This document shows, one piece after another, positions 1 through 11,100 of a stretch of DNA of 64,000 nucleotides. The first letter of the stretch is position 1, and each line of letters begins with the position of its first letter. The notes under the pieces were generated by a model. It had not been told where the DNA came from. It saw only the letters and a list, made by a program, of their open reading frames with translations, and made no database searches. The position numbers and the translations under genes were made by a program. The stretch covers positions 6,697,001-6,761,000 of the forward strand of contig JAWUZG010000056.1 in assembly GCA_036785705.1 (NCBI GenBank). The letters run 5' to 3'. The DNA is from Acanthornis magna (Eukaryota > Chordata > Aves > Passeriformes > Acanthizidae).

Positions 1-908
1 TGGAATGAGCTTTGTGTATTCCAAGTAGACTGGAAACATACTTAAATCTAATCTTTTTGTACTGTTTAAAACCACTTCATTGGATGTGTTGCAATAGCAA
101 ATTCCCGAGTTAGTTTAGTGTTTACACTTTTTATTTTATTTTTCAGTTATTTAATATTTAATGTTTCATTTAATACTCAAGTGATGTTTGTCTTTAGTGT
201 TCTAATGTAGCATAAATCCTATGTAAAATCATACTATGTATTTTTTGCATTAATATTGAAATCTGAAATATATACAGATGTCTTTAATCTGTGTGCTGTT
301 TTAAGTGATATTCATTTAAGTTATTGAAAATGGGGACAACAGGTGAATTTCCATAACATTTCATACTATGCAAGCATTTAGTTGTTTTTTTTCTTTAATG
401 GTACCCTTTTCCATTTTTTCTCACATCCAGATTTAATAACACTTGCAACCACAGTGCAGATTGTTTATTTACTTACTCATGCATTCAGATCATTAATTCA
501 ATTCACATTTTGCTCCCTCAATTTCTTTTCTTCCCTTAAGGGCCATTTTAATTTTGCTTTCTGTTATAGTTTTTCTCACATAAACCTTGCACCCTCCCCC
601 ATTTTATTTCTCAAATTGTGTTAAAGGATGTACTGTGCAAACAAATTAGTATTTATATCTTAAATATATGCAAAAGCTATGAAACTTGTACTTTTTGTTT
701 TATTTTTAGATGAGAGGATCTTCATGTAATCCTAAATATTTTTCATAGGTCAATTCCATGTAGGCCACTAGGTGGCCATAGGAAGTTTTACTAGCAATGC
801 TACACTGGGCATAGGACTATTTTCCGATACGTGTGTGTATTCCTAAAACAAAACAGTCAGATGAACAGTTTATGCTAAGTGTTAAACTGTGTAACTGAGA
901 GAAATAAA
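1..908 (+). other. Possible 3' UTR of the upstream gene (ATOSA/FAM214A by synteny)
   Basis: This AT-rich stretch has no convincing coding exon. An AATAAA hexamer lies at 903-908 and another at 1843-1848, either of which could end a + strand transcript entering from the left. In mammals the gene upstream of ARPP19 on the same strand is ATOSA (FAM214A), so a long 3' UTR here would fit. This rests only on synteny and hexamer positions; no coding sequence of that gene is visible. It could equally be plain intergenic DNA. Confidence 0.3.
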
Positions 909-2333
909 GTTAGAAGCATTTGATTATATTTGAACTATATATTTAATAATGAAAATGAAGCTTTGTGACATTTGATGAAGGTCTGAGTTTCTCAACTGTC
1001 TTACCTTGATTTATGTGTTTTTCATTACTTTGCTGTAGGTTTTTAGAGTGTTAATAATGTGCAAGGTAACCTATAACATGTTTATCTGATGAAGACTCTG
1101 GAGAAAGGATGAATGTGCATCTTGTATATTCAGCACTGCCCTTAGGTGAGAGAAGTCAGTGTATCATGAAATCTCCAGGAAGTCTGCCAGGGAACGTAAG
1201 GGAGACTGGACTTTCCAGATGACACTTATCAACTATCTTGTACATGCAAATGACTGCTGCTCCAAAAGGGCAAAGCTCAGGTATTGCTGAGTCCTTTCCC
1301 CACTTCAGCAGTGTTTTCCACTCTGTTACACCAGGTTTTCAAAGGTTACCTAGCATTCACTTTAGAGAGAATTGGGGGAAACTGTACAGAAAGAGACTGC
1401 AGCTTCTAGTCATTTGTGTGCCCATTAAGACTGAGAAAATGTTTCTTTTGGTAGCAGAAGAGTCAAACACAATTGCAGTTTTACTGTGTACAGAACGATG
1501 GTCTGGACTGGGATGTCAAGAGTGCGTCCTAGTTTCTGTGTAGCTGCTATTGAGTCATAAGCAAACAGCATGTATTCTCAAACTACTTATTTGTGTCATG
1601 GTGAACAGCTGCTTGCATACTCAATGAAAAAAAAGCATGAGGAAAGGACACATTTTTAATGAAAAGTCACCATTCCCCTGTAGTAGGTTAACCTATTATT
1701 TTGCACTGACATTATGCAATGTTTGTATGTTGGTAACTTTATTTAAATATACTTCTTCAAGCCATCTCCCTTCATTAATTTGCTTTGAATAGCAAAGAAG
1801 TGTGGCTTTTGAATATGTGGTTACTACAAGTCATGTCTAGGAAATAAATTTGTATTCACTTTAATAGTCAAACTACACTTAGTCCCTGTATGGATTTGGA
1901 ATGAAAGTGACCTTGGGTTATCTGTGCACAACTTTGATTTTACTGAGTCATTCTCCATTTACAGCTTGATCTGAGTAAACTCTTTCCATTAGGGACACAC
2001 GTGGAGAAATGCTGGATCTCATAAACTATGAACTAAATTCCACATGACCTTCTATGCACAGGTTAAGACTAGACTAATGTTTGAGAGGTCATTGGCTTTT
2101 CTTTACTCCTCAATAGGTTCAACGATATAGAATTATTTTTAATGAATGTTTGAGTGGTTTAGAAAGGCCTCCAGTGCTGGCTGCTACAACTAATCTCTCC
2201 CAGTGATAAATTATACTTATCATGAGAAAGTTATTTATAACATCCAACTAAATCCAGCTGAAGTTAAATACTACTTAGCCTTTTCACTATAAGCAAAGAA
2301 AACAATTTAATTCTTGTATGTCCCTTCTCAGTC
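909..2333. other. Intergenic AT-rich DNA, no gene seen
   Basis: No exon-like open frame with splice sites, RNA gene or strong repeat is recognised. An open frame of 101 codons at 1238-1543 has no recognisable protein content. The AATAAA at 1843-1848 is the only signal of note and is an alternative end for an upstream transcript. Confidence 0.5.
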
Positions 2334-2339
2334 TTTTTT

Positions 2340-3060
2340 TTTTTTTTGATAACTAAGACAACCCCAGACTGTTCAGTCAGGCTTTATACCTCTCATCATT
2401 CTGGCTCTTTGTTTTCTTCTTTTGGACTGAATCAGTCTTGAAGTGTCTGAGGCTGGACACAGCACCCCAGTCAGGGCCTCTCTGTGCCAATCAGACTGGA
2501 AGAATTGGTTGATAAATCATATGGATTAAAGTCCTCTTCATACATCCTGTTGTAATACACTGTTTTTCAGTATCAGGAGATGTCAGCTTGCATTCATCTT
2601 GCTGCCCAGTATAAAAGCTGTTCTACCTGCTTGTTCCCAAAATGGTAGCTCTCCTTATTGAACTTTATTCTCTCACTACCCAAGATTTTATATGCTGAAT
2701 ACAGCATTGTTGTTTGAAGAATTGATATCTGTTTCCAACAAACTTGCATCCACCACATTAAAGTTTCATCTAATTAAGTTTCCCTAATTTGCATGGGGAA
2801 GTGTCAGAAGCCTTATTAATGCCAGAAGGCATCTGGAACTTCAGCCACCTTCACCCACTTCTCCACATGGTCTGTTTCCTTTTTCTTAAAGGAAAGATGA
2901 TTGTGTGAAACCCTTGTTCTTAGCTGTGAATTCCTGCCTAGCTACTCAGTTTCTTTTGAGTGCTTATTTTAGATGATTTATCAAGTCATTATTGACAGCT
3001 TAATTATATAGCTTGTATTCTGTCCTCTCCATACTCCTATTCAAATTCAGGAAAAGTGAT
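2340..3060 (-). repeat. Old degraded CR1-like LINE fragment
   Basis: Read on the minus strand, this stretch resembles the reverse-transcriptase region of avian CR1 elements. Landmarks on the + strand, in the order expected for an inverted CR1, are a 'CTGGACACAGCACCCCAG' block near 2452, a 'TTGAACTTTATT' block near 2660, and a 'GTGTCAGAAGCCTTATTAATG' type block near 2804. It is heavily diverged and holds no usable open frame. Boundaries are approximate. Confidence 0.5.
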
Positions 3061-4499
3061 TCCTGGAAACCCATTCTTTTTTTACAAGTTCCTATATGAA
3101 TCACCAGTAATTAACTGGAAATTGCTTCTGTCATCCTCTAATCTCTTAAGGATATTTTTTTATCCAAGTGGAAAATATTTACCAAAACTAATTAAAGTAA
3201 CCTGTAAACCAGTCTTTCCTTATTCCAGCTAGAGGCTATACTTCATTTGTTACACTATTTACCTTGATTATGCCAGATTGAACAAAAAGAAACATTAAAC
3301 ACTTTGGTCTTTACAAGGTTTATTCAGTAATATTTTGGTGCTGCCTTGTCTTCATGAGCTGCTTTAGATACATGTCCTTAAAAACTGACCTAGATTCTGT
3401 GGGCTGCTTTCTTGTATTTGAGGCCTTTGAAAAACCTGGGCTTTTCCTGAGGTTCTGAATTTATTTCCCATCTTTCCTCTGCATTGTGCTCCCTTGAAGA
3501 AATAACTGCATTAAGGAATTGCTGAATCCTTGAAACTGTGTTTTCCCTCACATTGATTTCCCAAGAGATTTGAAAGAAATTACTGAAGTTTTGCATTCTT
3601 GATTGCTGTCACTGCTTTGTTATTCTGCTTCCTTTTAAAGTCTATGAACTTCATCCTTTTTATGATCATTTTTCTATGTTGCTCTGTTTTTCACATTTTC
3701 AGACCACTTCTCCCTGATTTTGCTAGCAGCAAATGTAGCACGCCCACCACTATCACGGCTTTTTCCATCATTAGTTAAAAGCCCACCAGTCTGTTCTATG
3801 ATGTTTTTTGTGTGCAATCTGCCCAGCTGTATCCCTTTCTGAATAAGGGATATGCACATTCCTTGGGTTCCCTGCAGCTACACAATCCTGGTCTCTGGAC
3901 AAATCTCTCAAGTGCACAAAAACCCTCTTCCAACTAATGGCTTGTGGGGCATTTAGTGCAATTCAGCTGTGGCAAAATCATTGGCAGCTTCTGTTTTCAC
4001 AGCCCTTTCTGACCTGCCTCTTGTGTTCTTCCCAACCATAATTGCACAAAGCCTGTCCTGGCCAGTCCCTCCTGAGCTGTGCTAAGAATCCATACCTTGC
4101 TGTTCACATATTCCATGTTTTTAGGGATCTCTAAAGAATTAGGTACCCCGAAAGATTTATTAATGGTGGGCTATTTAAACCCCTCCTTCATGTTCCTAAA
4201 GAGAGTCCGTGGGAAGTTACTGTTCAGCCAAGAACCAGATAGTGAAAAGTAGATGGGGAGAGAATAAAATACTCTTTATAACTTGATACCGTGCTGTTAA
4301 GAAGTTCCAATGGACTGAGACCTTCTGTCAGCTGCTGTCTGGGATTCATGAGATCCTTGAGTAATGCTGCTGAGGACTCAGCTCCTTGTATTTTGATCAC
4401 TAAAAGTGGCTAAAAGAACTAACTTTAGCCAAGCAGTGAAGGTTTTTTCCCCTGTACCCTGATGCTGGGCAGGGGAGGCCATGCAGGCCGGATGAGCTG
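3061..4499. other. Intergenic DNA upstream of ARPP19, no gene seen
   Basis: This is AT-rich to neutral sequence with only short chance open frames on both strands (for example 3390-3596 and 3674-3859, minus). The old CR1-like similarity may continue into it but fades too far to follow. It could contain distal regulatory sequence for ARPP19, but none can be named from sequence alone. Confidence 0.45.
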
Positions 4500-4798
4500 G
4501 GATCAGCAGGTTGTAGTGAGGTGGGGGCCAGTGAGAGGACCAGAGGGAATGGCCTTAAACTGAGACACGGGAGACTCGCATTAGATATGTGAAGAGTTTT
4601 CTCTGTTGGGATGGTCAGCCATTAGAACGGGCTGCCCAAGGAGGCGGTGGAGTCACCATCCCTGGAGGTGTCCCAAGAGACGTCTGGCTCTGCCGCCGGC
4701 TGATGTGCTTTAGCGGTTACAGTGATGCCTGCACGGTTGGACTGCCCCACACTGAACGTCTCTTCCAAGCCCGATGTTTTGTGATTCTCTGACTCTAA
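4500..4798 (+). repeat. CR1 LINE 3' end (5'-truncated)
   Basis: The sequence follows the avian CR1 3' region on the + strand: 'GAGGACCAGAGGGAATGGCC' near 4535, 'GGGCTGCCCAAGGAGGCGGTGG' type sequence near 4630, 'GTCACCATCCCTGGAGGTGT' at 4652, and a terminal 'TGTGATTCTCTGA' near 4780 that matches the short repeated tail motif of CR1. 5' truncation is normal for CR1. Its 3' end touches the start of the ARPP19 CpG island, so it marks the left boundary of the promoter region. The 5' boundary is approximate. Confidence 0.85.
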
Positions 4799-4971
4799 CG
4801 CGCGAGGCTCCGGACCCGTGCGGCCTCCGCCAGCCGCCCCAGGCCGCCCCCCGACCCGCGGCCCCGGACGTGACGCGCGGGCCGCAGGCAGATCCCGCCC
4901 CCGCTCCCAGCCCGCGCGCGGGGGCCGAGGCGGAGGAAGTCTGGCCCCGCCGACGCTCCGTCGCCCGCGCC

Positions 4972-4983
4972 GCCGCCATCTTG
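4972..4983 (-). promoter_or_regulatory. YY1-like site in ARPP19 promoter/leader
   Basis: The + strand reads GCCGCCATCTTG, whose reverse complement CAAGATGGCGGC is the classic YY1 consensus found close to transcription starts of CpG-island genes. It lies 131 bases before the ARPP19 ATG, which suggests that transcription begins near here. Binding itself is inferred. Confidence 0.6.
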
Positions 4984-4997
4984 TGCGGGAGGAGGCG

Positions 4998-5020
4998 GCA
5001 GCAGCAGCAGCAGCAGCAGC
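4998..5020 (+). repeat. (GCA)7 trinucleotide repeat in ARPP19 leader
   Basis: Seven GCA units followed by GC lie 94 bases before the ARPP19 start codon, probably inside the 5' UTR or at the transcription start. The repeat is pure and therefore potentially length-variable. Confidence 0.85.
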
Positions 5021-5113
5021 GCGGAGGAGCCGCGGCCGCGCCTCCCGCCCGCCTCCTTTCCTCCTTCCCTGCTTCCCTCCTTCCCGGCCCCGCCGTCCCG
5101 CTGCCGCGGCGCC

Positions 5114-5158
5114 ATGTCTGCCGAGAGCCCCGAGCCCGCCTCGGCCGAGGAGCAGAAG
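5114..5158 (+). CDS. ARPP19: ARPP19 coding exon 1
   Basis: Encodes residues 1-15, [15 protein letters not shown]. The exon ends AAG and is followed by the donor gtgggt at 5159, phase 0. This N-terminal extension distinguishes ARPP-19 from ARPP-16. Confidence 0.96.
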
Positions 5159-8100
5159 GTGGGTGGCCGGGCCGAGGAGCACAAGGAGGCCCGCGCGGCT
5201 TCTCCCGCTTCCATCGGCGCGGCCGGACTTCTCCCTCCCTCCCTCGGCCGAGGGAGCCCCGCGGGCCGCAGTGTCTCCCGGGCCCGGCCGCCCCTCAGAG
5301 CACCGCCTGCCCCGGGCTGCCCGCCGCCGCGCAGCAGGCCCGGGTGGCGCTCCCCGGGCAGGACGGGCCCCGCCGCTCGCGGTCGTGCGGGGCCGGAGGC
5401 GGAGGAGCCGCACCACCATGATGGCTCGGGAGCGGGTGTTCCCTGGCCGATCGTCGGTGTGCGCTGGCCTGGCCGGGCCCATGGGGCTCCCTCGCTCGTT
5501 CTCCTCGGCCGGGCCCATGGCGCTCGCCTCGGCCCCGCGCCCTGCGGGTACACCGCGGGCCGCGCCGTCCTGCGCGATGGGCTTCGGCTCACGATCGCAG
5601 CGGCGGGATGGAGACCAGCCATAATCCTGGAGGCTAAACGTTTATTTCACTTCTAGAAAACGCTCCGCTCTTAATATAATCAGTTCAGGAGCAGAAATAC
5701 AAATCACAACAACCGTAACCTATGCTAGTTAAGGCTTTTAGAAAGAACAACTGGCTGGGTTATCTTGTGGTGTCCCTCCCATATCATCTCTGTAGCTGAT
5801 AACTGTATCATTTCTTAAGTGGGATTTGGTTTCATAGGTGACTCTGCTGTGACTTTAAGAAGCCGTTTGTTTTTTAGTCTTGTCATTGCTGTGGGAGCCC
5901 GGTTGCAATCCCCGCGGCTATGATCTGGAGAAGTTATGAAACACAAGTGCTGCTTTGAAGGACGCTGAAAGAAGAAGCTTAATCTACCTCAGCTGGCACG
6001 TTTTTGTTTAATAATTTACAATTTGTAATATGAGTTAGTCGTACAACTAGAGCTTTGGGGGTTAATATGGCATGATACCTTCTCAATAGGGGCAGTAATC
6101 AGAACCAGCTTCTTCGGCAGGTCTGTAATCTGCTCTTAAATAGGTGTGTTCTGCAGCGTGACTTAACGTTCATGCGAGGTAGGCTGCTGAAGGGATACTG
6201 TTCCTGTTCAAAGCCTATAAAAATAAGTCCCTGGCCTATGCAGCACTCCTAGAATAGCTCTGTAATAAGAGCATAGTTAAACATGTGGCAGCAAGTTTAT
6301 TGTAATACCTTCTACGGTATTCTGATGAAGTCAGGTGACTGAGGCTGATTTTCCTAATGAACTTTCAGACTGAAGTCTTGAAATGTCATGGTTATGCATT
6401 GCTTGGAAGAATTACCCTTTATTTGAGAGGTGGGAGTTCCTTGCTGATCTCCTAATTTAGTTTTATTCTGATAAGGTGCTCAAGAAAAATTATATAACAC
6501 CAATAAAATAAAACTTCACTTTCTGCAAGATTATGTCCTGGTCTGATACTGTGGTATTAGTGCCATTATGACATCGCAATGTTAACTTCCACTAAAACTG
6601 TTTGTCTGGGTAGGCAAAATTGGACATTCACTCGGTTAATGCTTAGCTCTGAAACACTTACATAAACAACCTATTTTGCAGTACTTATTCATATGTATGC
6701 TTAAAAAAGATGACGTCCCTAAATGAACTTTGAGGCAGTGTTTTCATGATAGCTTTTTTCTAAACTTTTCTGACATGCTGTAAGGAGCTTGTGCTGTGTG
6801 AGAAAGGTTTTGAACTACAGAGTGATATAAACTGAAAATCTGCCAAAGACCAGTGTTTCCTGTTCTCAGTGTGAAAACTTAAGACAGTGGCAGAGGAAGT
6901 CCTGAAACAAAGAAACTTTGGACATAGAGGAACATAGGTTGGCTCCTTTTGCCTTAAAAGCCTATATTTTTCAGGAAGCTATTAGAAGTGGTGCGTTTTG
7001 TTGCTGGACTCGCTTTTGCCTCATCAGTTTGCTATAGGATTGTGCTGTTGCCATGTTTTTCCATTTTCTGCTTTGCATTTTGTCTAATGTCTTCTGCTAA
7101 AGATGAGCCACTTGTACGAGAGTTTTAAAAGGCTAATGGGTGGTTTTTTTAGTCGTGCAGGTCAGTTGTCCAGCAGATACAGAACTTTATGCTGCTAGAA
7201 CCTTTGCAAAGATTAAAAACAAAAGCTGTCTTTAAATGAGTTAGGTAACTACTGCCTTCTGGTAGTTCATTTTAATGACTTCATGAGCTGTGTCAGATTC
7301 CTGTAGAGAACTAAAATTATAACTTTTATGTGGTTGTCACTAGGAAGAAGAGCGTGGTGTATCTTGATTTCTGCCCACTCCCCAGTCATTTGTTAGTCAC
7401 TTGGTTGTTGCTTCTGTAATTCAAGGGAGAATGTTCTGAATGTAGGAGTGGCTTGGATTAAAGTCTTCAGGGCTCAGCAGCACATCTCCGACAGTGCTCA
7501 ATACCATCTAGTCCTCAGAAGAATAAAAGATCAGGACGTGCAGGCAGTGATCTTCCCAAGAAAACTCTCCAAGGTCTCAGCAATCTGGTTTAAAAGGCTT
7601 CTGAGCTGCAAATGAACACATCGAATTGCTTTCTGAATCTAAATTCTTGGCAGCCCTGTATCCTTCAGCAAGGAGCTCTGCAGCTTAACTGTGTTTTACG
7701 TGAAGAACTGTTGTCTTAAGTATTTTTCGAACCTGCCATCAGCTGGTTTTGTTTGACACCCTAAGTCGTGGTATTGAAATTCTTTCATTTGTGTTCCGTG
7801 GGTTTTTGAGTTTTAGTTGTTGGTCATCAAGAGGAAGCGGCTGTGCTCTGTATCCTTTTGAGCTGCATTGATGCGTAACATGGTGTTTGTGTTTGGATTG
7901 CCTGCTGTGCCATAATTTGTCAGCCCTGTGAGTTTGCATAAATGTCTCCTTTGATGCACCGTGAATACATATTTATATAAGCTATTTATTGTTGGTCCTC
8001 CCGTCTTAAAAAATATCTCCTTTTGGTTTTTAGTGGCAAAATAATGCCCCCTTGAATACTTTGTCTGTTGGCTCAGCAGTGAGTACCCAGTGATTCAGCA

Positions 8101-11100
8101 TTAGCTGTTGAAAGTGTTGAGCTAAAAGGATTACTTTTGGGCAAATCCAGTCCGTGTCGGCATTCTGATGAGCCACAATAGGGAGAGCAGAGCTGTGTGA
8201 TCTTTGTAACGCACGAGAACTGTGGGCTCGGCTACTGGGATATTGCCTAGTGAGAAATGGTATAGTTCTGTGTTCAGTAGTGCCAGGGAAACTTTGCCCT
8301 TTATTTCAATTTGTATTTTGCATTGTATTGCCTAGCTGCATTTTCATCTAATAAAAAGCATTAGTTCCTGTTGTCACAGAAGTTTCTCTTTAATTGTTAC
8401 AAGAGTTTCTATTTTTTCCTTGGGAGAACTGTTAATTCAGCTTCCTGTTGTATTGTGTAAAGCTGTCCTTGAGGTGTCTTGGCCTAATGGAGCAACTAGA
8501 AAATGTTATATTCTAAATCTGTTATAATGTTTGTTTCTGAGGCATCTTAGCAGATGCTGAATGTTACACAACCCTGGAGATATAGAAGATATATATATAT
8601 AGAGAGAGATATAGAGAGATATAGAACAAGAGATATAGAAGAGCACCTAGGGATAGGCGAGTGTGGTGCTGGCTCTCGTTCTTTGGCAGTTCTGGCTTAA
8701 GTAGCTCCAGCTCCTTGTGTTCCTGTTCTCCCTGCTGCTGTGTTAACATAGCTGTTTGTGCAGCTGCTTGGTCATCCAGGCTGTGGAAACTGATCCAAAT
8801 GAAGCAGCCCAACAAAGGGAGAAGGAAAAAGAAAAAGATAAATGGTTATTTTTCTGTTGATGTAGTTTCTGTAACGCATTGCTGGGAGTACAGGCAGTCA
8901 TGCTGATTGATGCAATGCAAAGATGATGACAGGCATGGAAAAGAGTATGAAGGGGCTGCCTGAGCAGCTCTAAGTGGACATGAAATCTTAGTCATAGATG
9001 AATGAGGCCCTCCAGATTTCAATGGCAATTCTAACTTCTTGCCTATGTGACATCAGGTGATAATAACAATTCTACACCACAGCAGTCAGTGCAAATCATT
9101 ATGCCTTCTCTGAGCTAGCAATGGTTTGCCTTTAAAAAAAAAAGGCTGTGGCCAAATACTGGAAAGAGCAAAACAAGAATTTTGAATGAAAGATACTTTA
9201 GAAATGATCCAGTAGGATATATTCTACTTCATGCATCAAATTGCTACATGGACATGGAGTGTGAAGTAGAGGCCAGTGAACAAATTGTAGTTTTGCCAAA
9301 TGAGTATCTTCAAATTATTGTTTTGAGCATCCATGTTTTATAGTATAGTCATAAAATAGGCATTTTATTTTACACAAATGCACTATCCAACTGTCTTCAT
9401 CCTCATAATTTCAGGATAATTATAGACATGTATAGAGAAGCACAGTATTGCTATTAATGTAACAGCAGGCATGTTTTTGAGACTGTTTCACAGTGAATAT
9501 CAACACATTACAGCTGGAGCAGCCATACAGATCAGTGTGGCAGTGGAAGTGCCAGTCTGCCTGTGCAACTAAATGATGAAACAGGCATTTGGAAAAAAAG
9601 TCCTGTGGTGTTTGCTCAGTATTCAACGTTTGTTTGTTAGTGGAACCCTTGTTTTGACAAAACAAAAAAGAGTTTTGTTTGAGGCTTTTTTATTTTTCAA
9701 AATTGAATAATTCAGACTACTTTTCTTTGCGAGGGAAGTGCGCACATCTTCAGCATCTCCGTGAAGGGTATCTAAAATGGGAGACTGAACTCCTACAGTT
9801 GCTGTCAGCATTTGAGAAAGGAATGTGTGAAAATGTCTAATCAGATAATTGTTATGCTCACTTGGTAGCAGCAGTGGGTATGTGGGTGTATTACCTACAA
9901 AGCTATTCTGCATAAATATACATTATTATATGTTTTGCTTACAGTATCAATCATTGTCTTTCAGGAAATGGAGGATAAGGTGATAAGTCCAGAAAAAGCT
10001 GAAGAAGCAAAATTGAAAGCAAGGTACCCTCATCTGGGTCAGAAGCCAGGAGGCTCAGACTTCTTGAGGAAGAGGCTTCAAAAAGGAGTGAGTTCCTTAT
10101 TGTATGGACAAAAAAATCCAAAATTCCTGTATCTGCGATTTTTTTCCCCACTCCACAGGTCTTTGCATGGTAAAAGAGTCCTAAGAACTTTAAATTTTGA
10201 GAGAGCACAAGGAAGAGAAATTTGTCTCTGCAAAACAAATGCCAGCTTGGCAGGATTGCTGTTTACAGCATCAGTAGCTCAACCACCCTTGTTATAAAAA
10301 ATTAAACTTAGAAGCTGCTGTGATAGACTTAATGTAAGAAGCACTATAGTTAACACCAAGGGATAGAAACTCATTTTGTGGTGATTTTATCCTGCCCATT
10401 CTTATGCCCCCAAAATTGATGTCCACTCCTTTATCCATGATTTTAGCACATGAAAGTTTGGTGTCTGCTGTTAGACCAGGCATCATCTGACATCAGTGAT
10501 TTGAGAATGGTGGTATAATTCTGAATATATACCCAGACCAAAAAATAATGATAGGAGAACAAAGAGTGAGTTAATATTTCAGTATTGTTTCACATTTAAC
10601 CAGTGTCTCTTATTTTCTTAGCTATTTGACTGGGGTTTTTTAGTTTAATTATTCATGGAGTGATTATGTAATGCCTTTTAGGCATGCTAGAACTCTGTTC
10701 TTGGAATATTCCTAGTATGTCACTGCTTCTGATGGTGCTTTCATCACTGTCACACTGTTGTGGGTTTTTTTACTATTGTCTAGGCCCTTTCAGTATATGC
10801 AATGATTCCAAGTATAAATCCTTCACAAACCAGCTGGTGGAGTTGAGTGCTGATGTAATTCTGTGCTATCTGGTAACATCACTTGGGAATTGTTACTGTT
10901 GGCAGGTTTTTTGGATAATCTTTGTCCCATAAGTTGGAACATATGAAGCAGAGTTAATGGCTGCTGAGCCTTGGCAGGTGGTAGATGAGGTGACTCCCTC
11001 TGGGTTATGCTGCTGCATGGTCAAAGGCAGCCTGAATGAGACTTCACCGGGTTCAGTGTATGTGTAGACACAGAAGGGAGTGGTAAGTATGTGTTGTGAT

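Larger units (their letters stand above)
4799..5640. promoter_or_regulatory. ARPP19: CpG island / ARPP19 promoter and first exon region
   Basis: GC content and CpG density jump abruptly at about 4799 and fall again by about 5640. The island contains the ARPP19 initiator codon at 5114, the first donor site at 5159 and numerous GC boxes. No TATA box is evident, as usual for a housekeeping CpG-island promoter. The long overlapping open frames seen here on both strands are a by-product of high GC (few stop codons) and are not genes. Confidence 0.85.

Noticed and set aside
4622..5656. Several open frames of 180-298 codons on both strands across the ARPP19 CpG island
   Set aside because: They translate to Arg/Pro/Gly/Ala-rich low-complexity sequence. 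Long open frames are expected in very GC-rich DNA. Only the 45-base ARPP19 exon at 5114-5158 is supported.
8661..8906. 81-codon plus-strand frame beside the AT/GA repeat in ARPP19 intron 1
   Set aside because: It is rich in Ser, Cys and Lys runs from simple sequence and has no recognisable protein or splice support.
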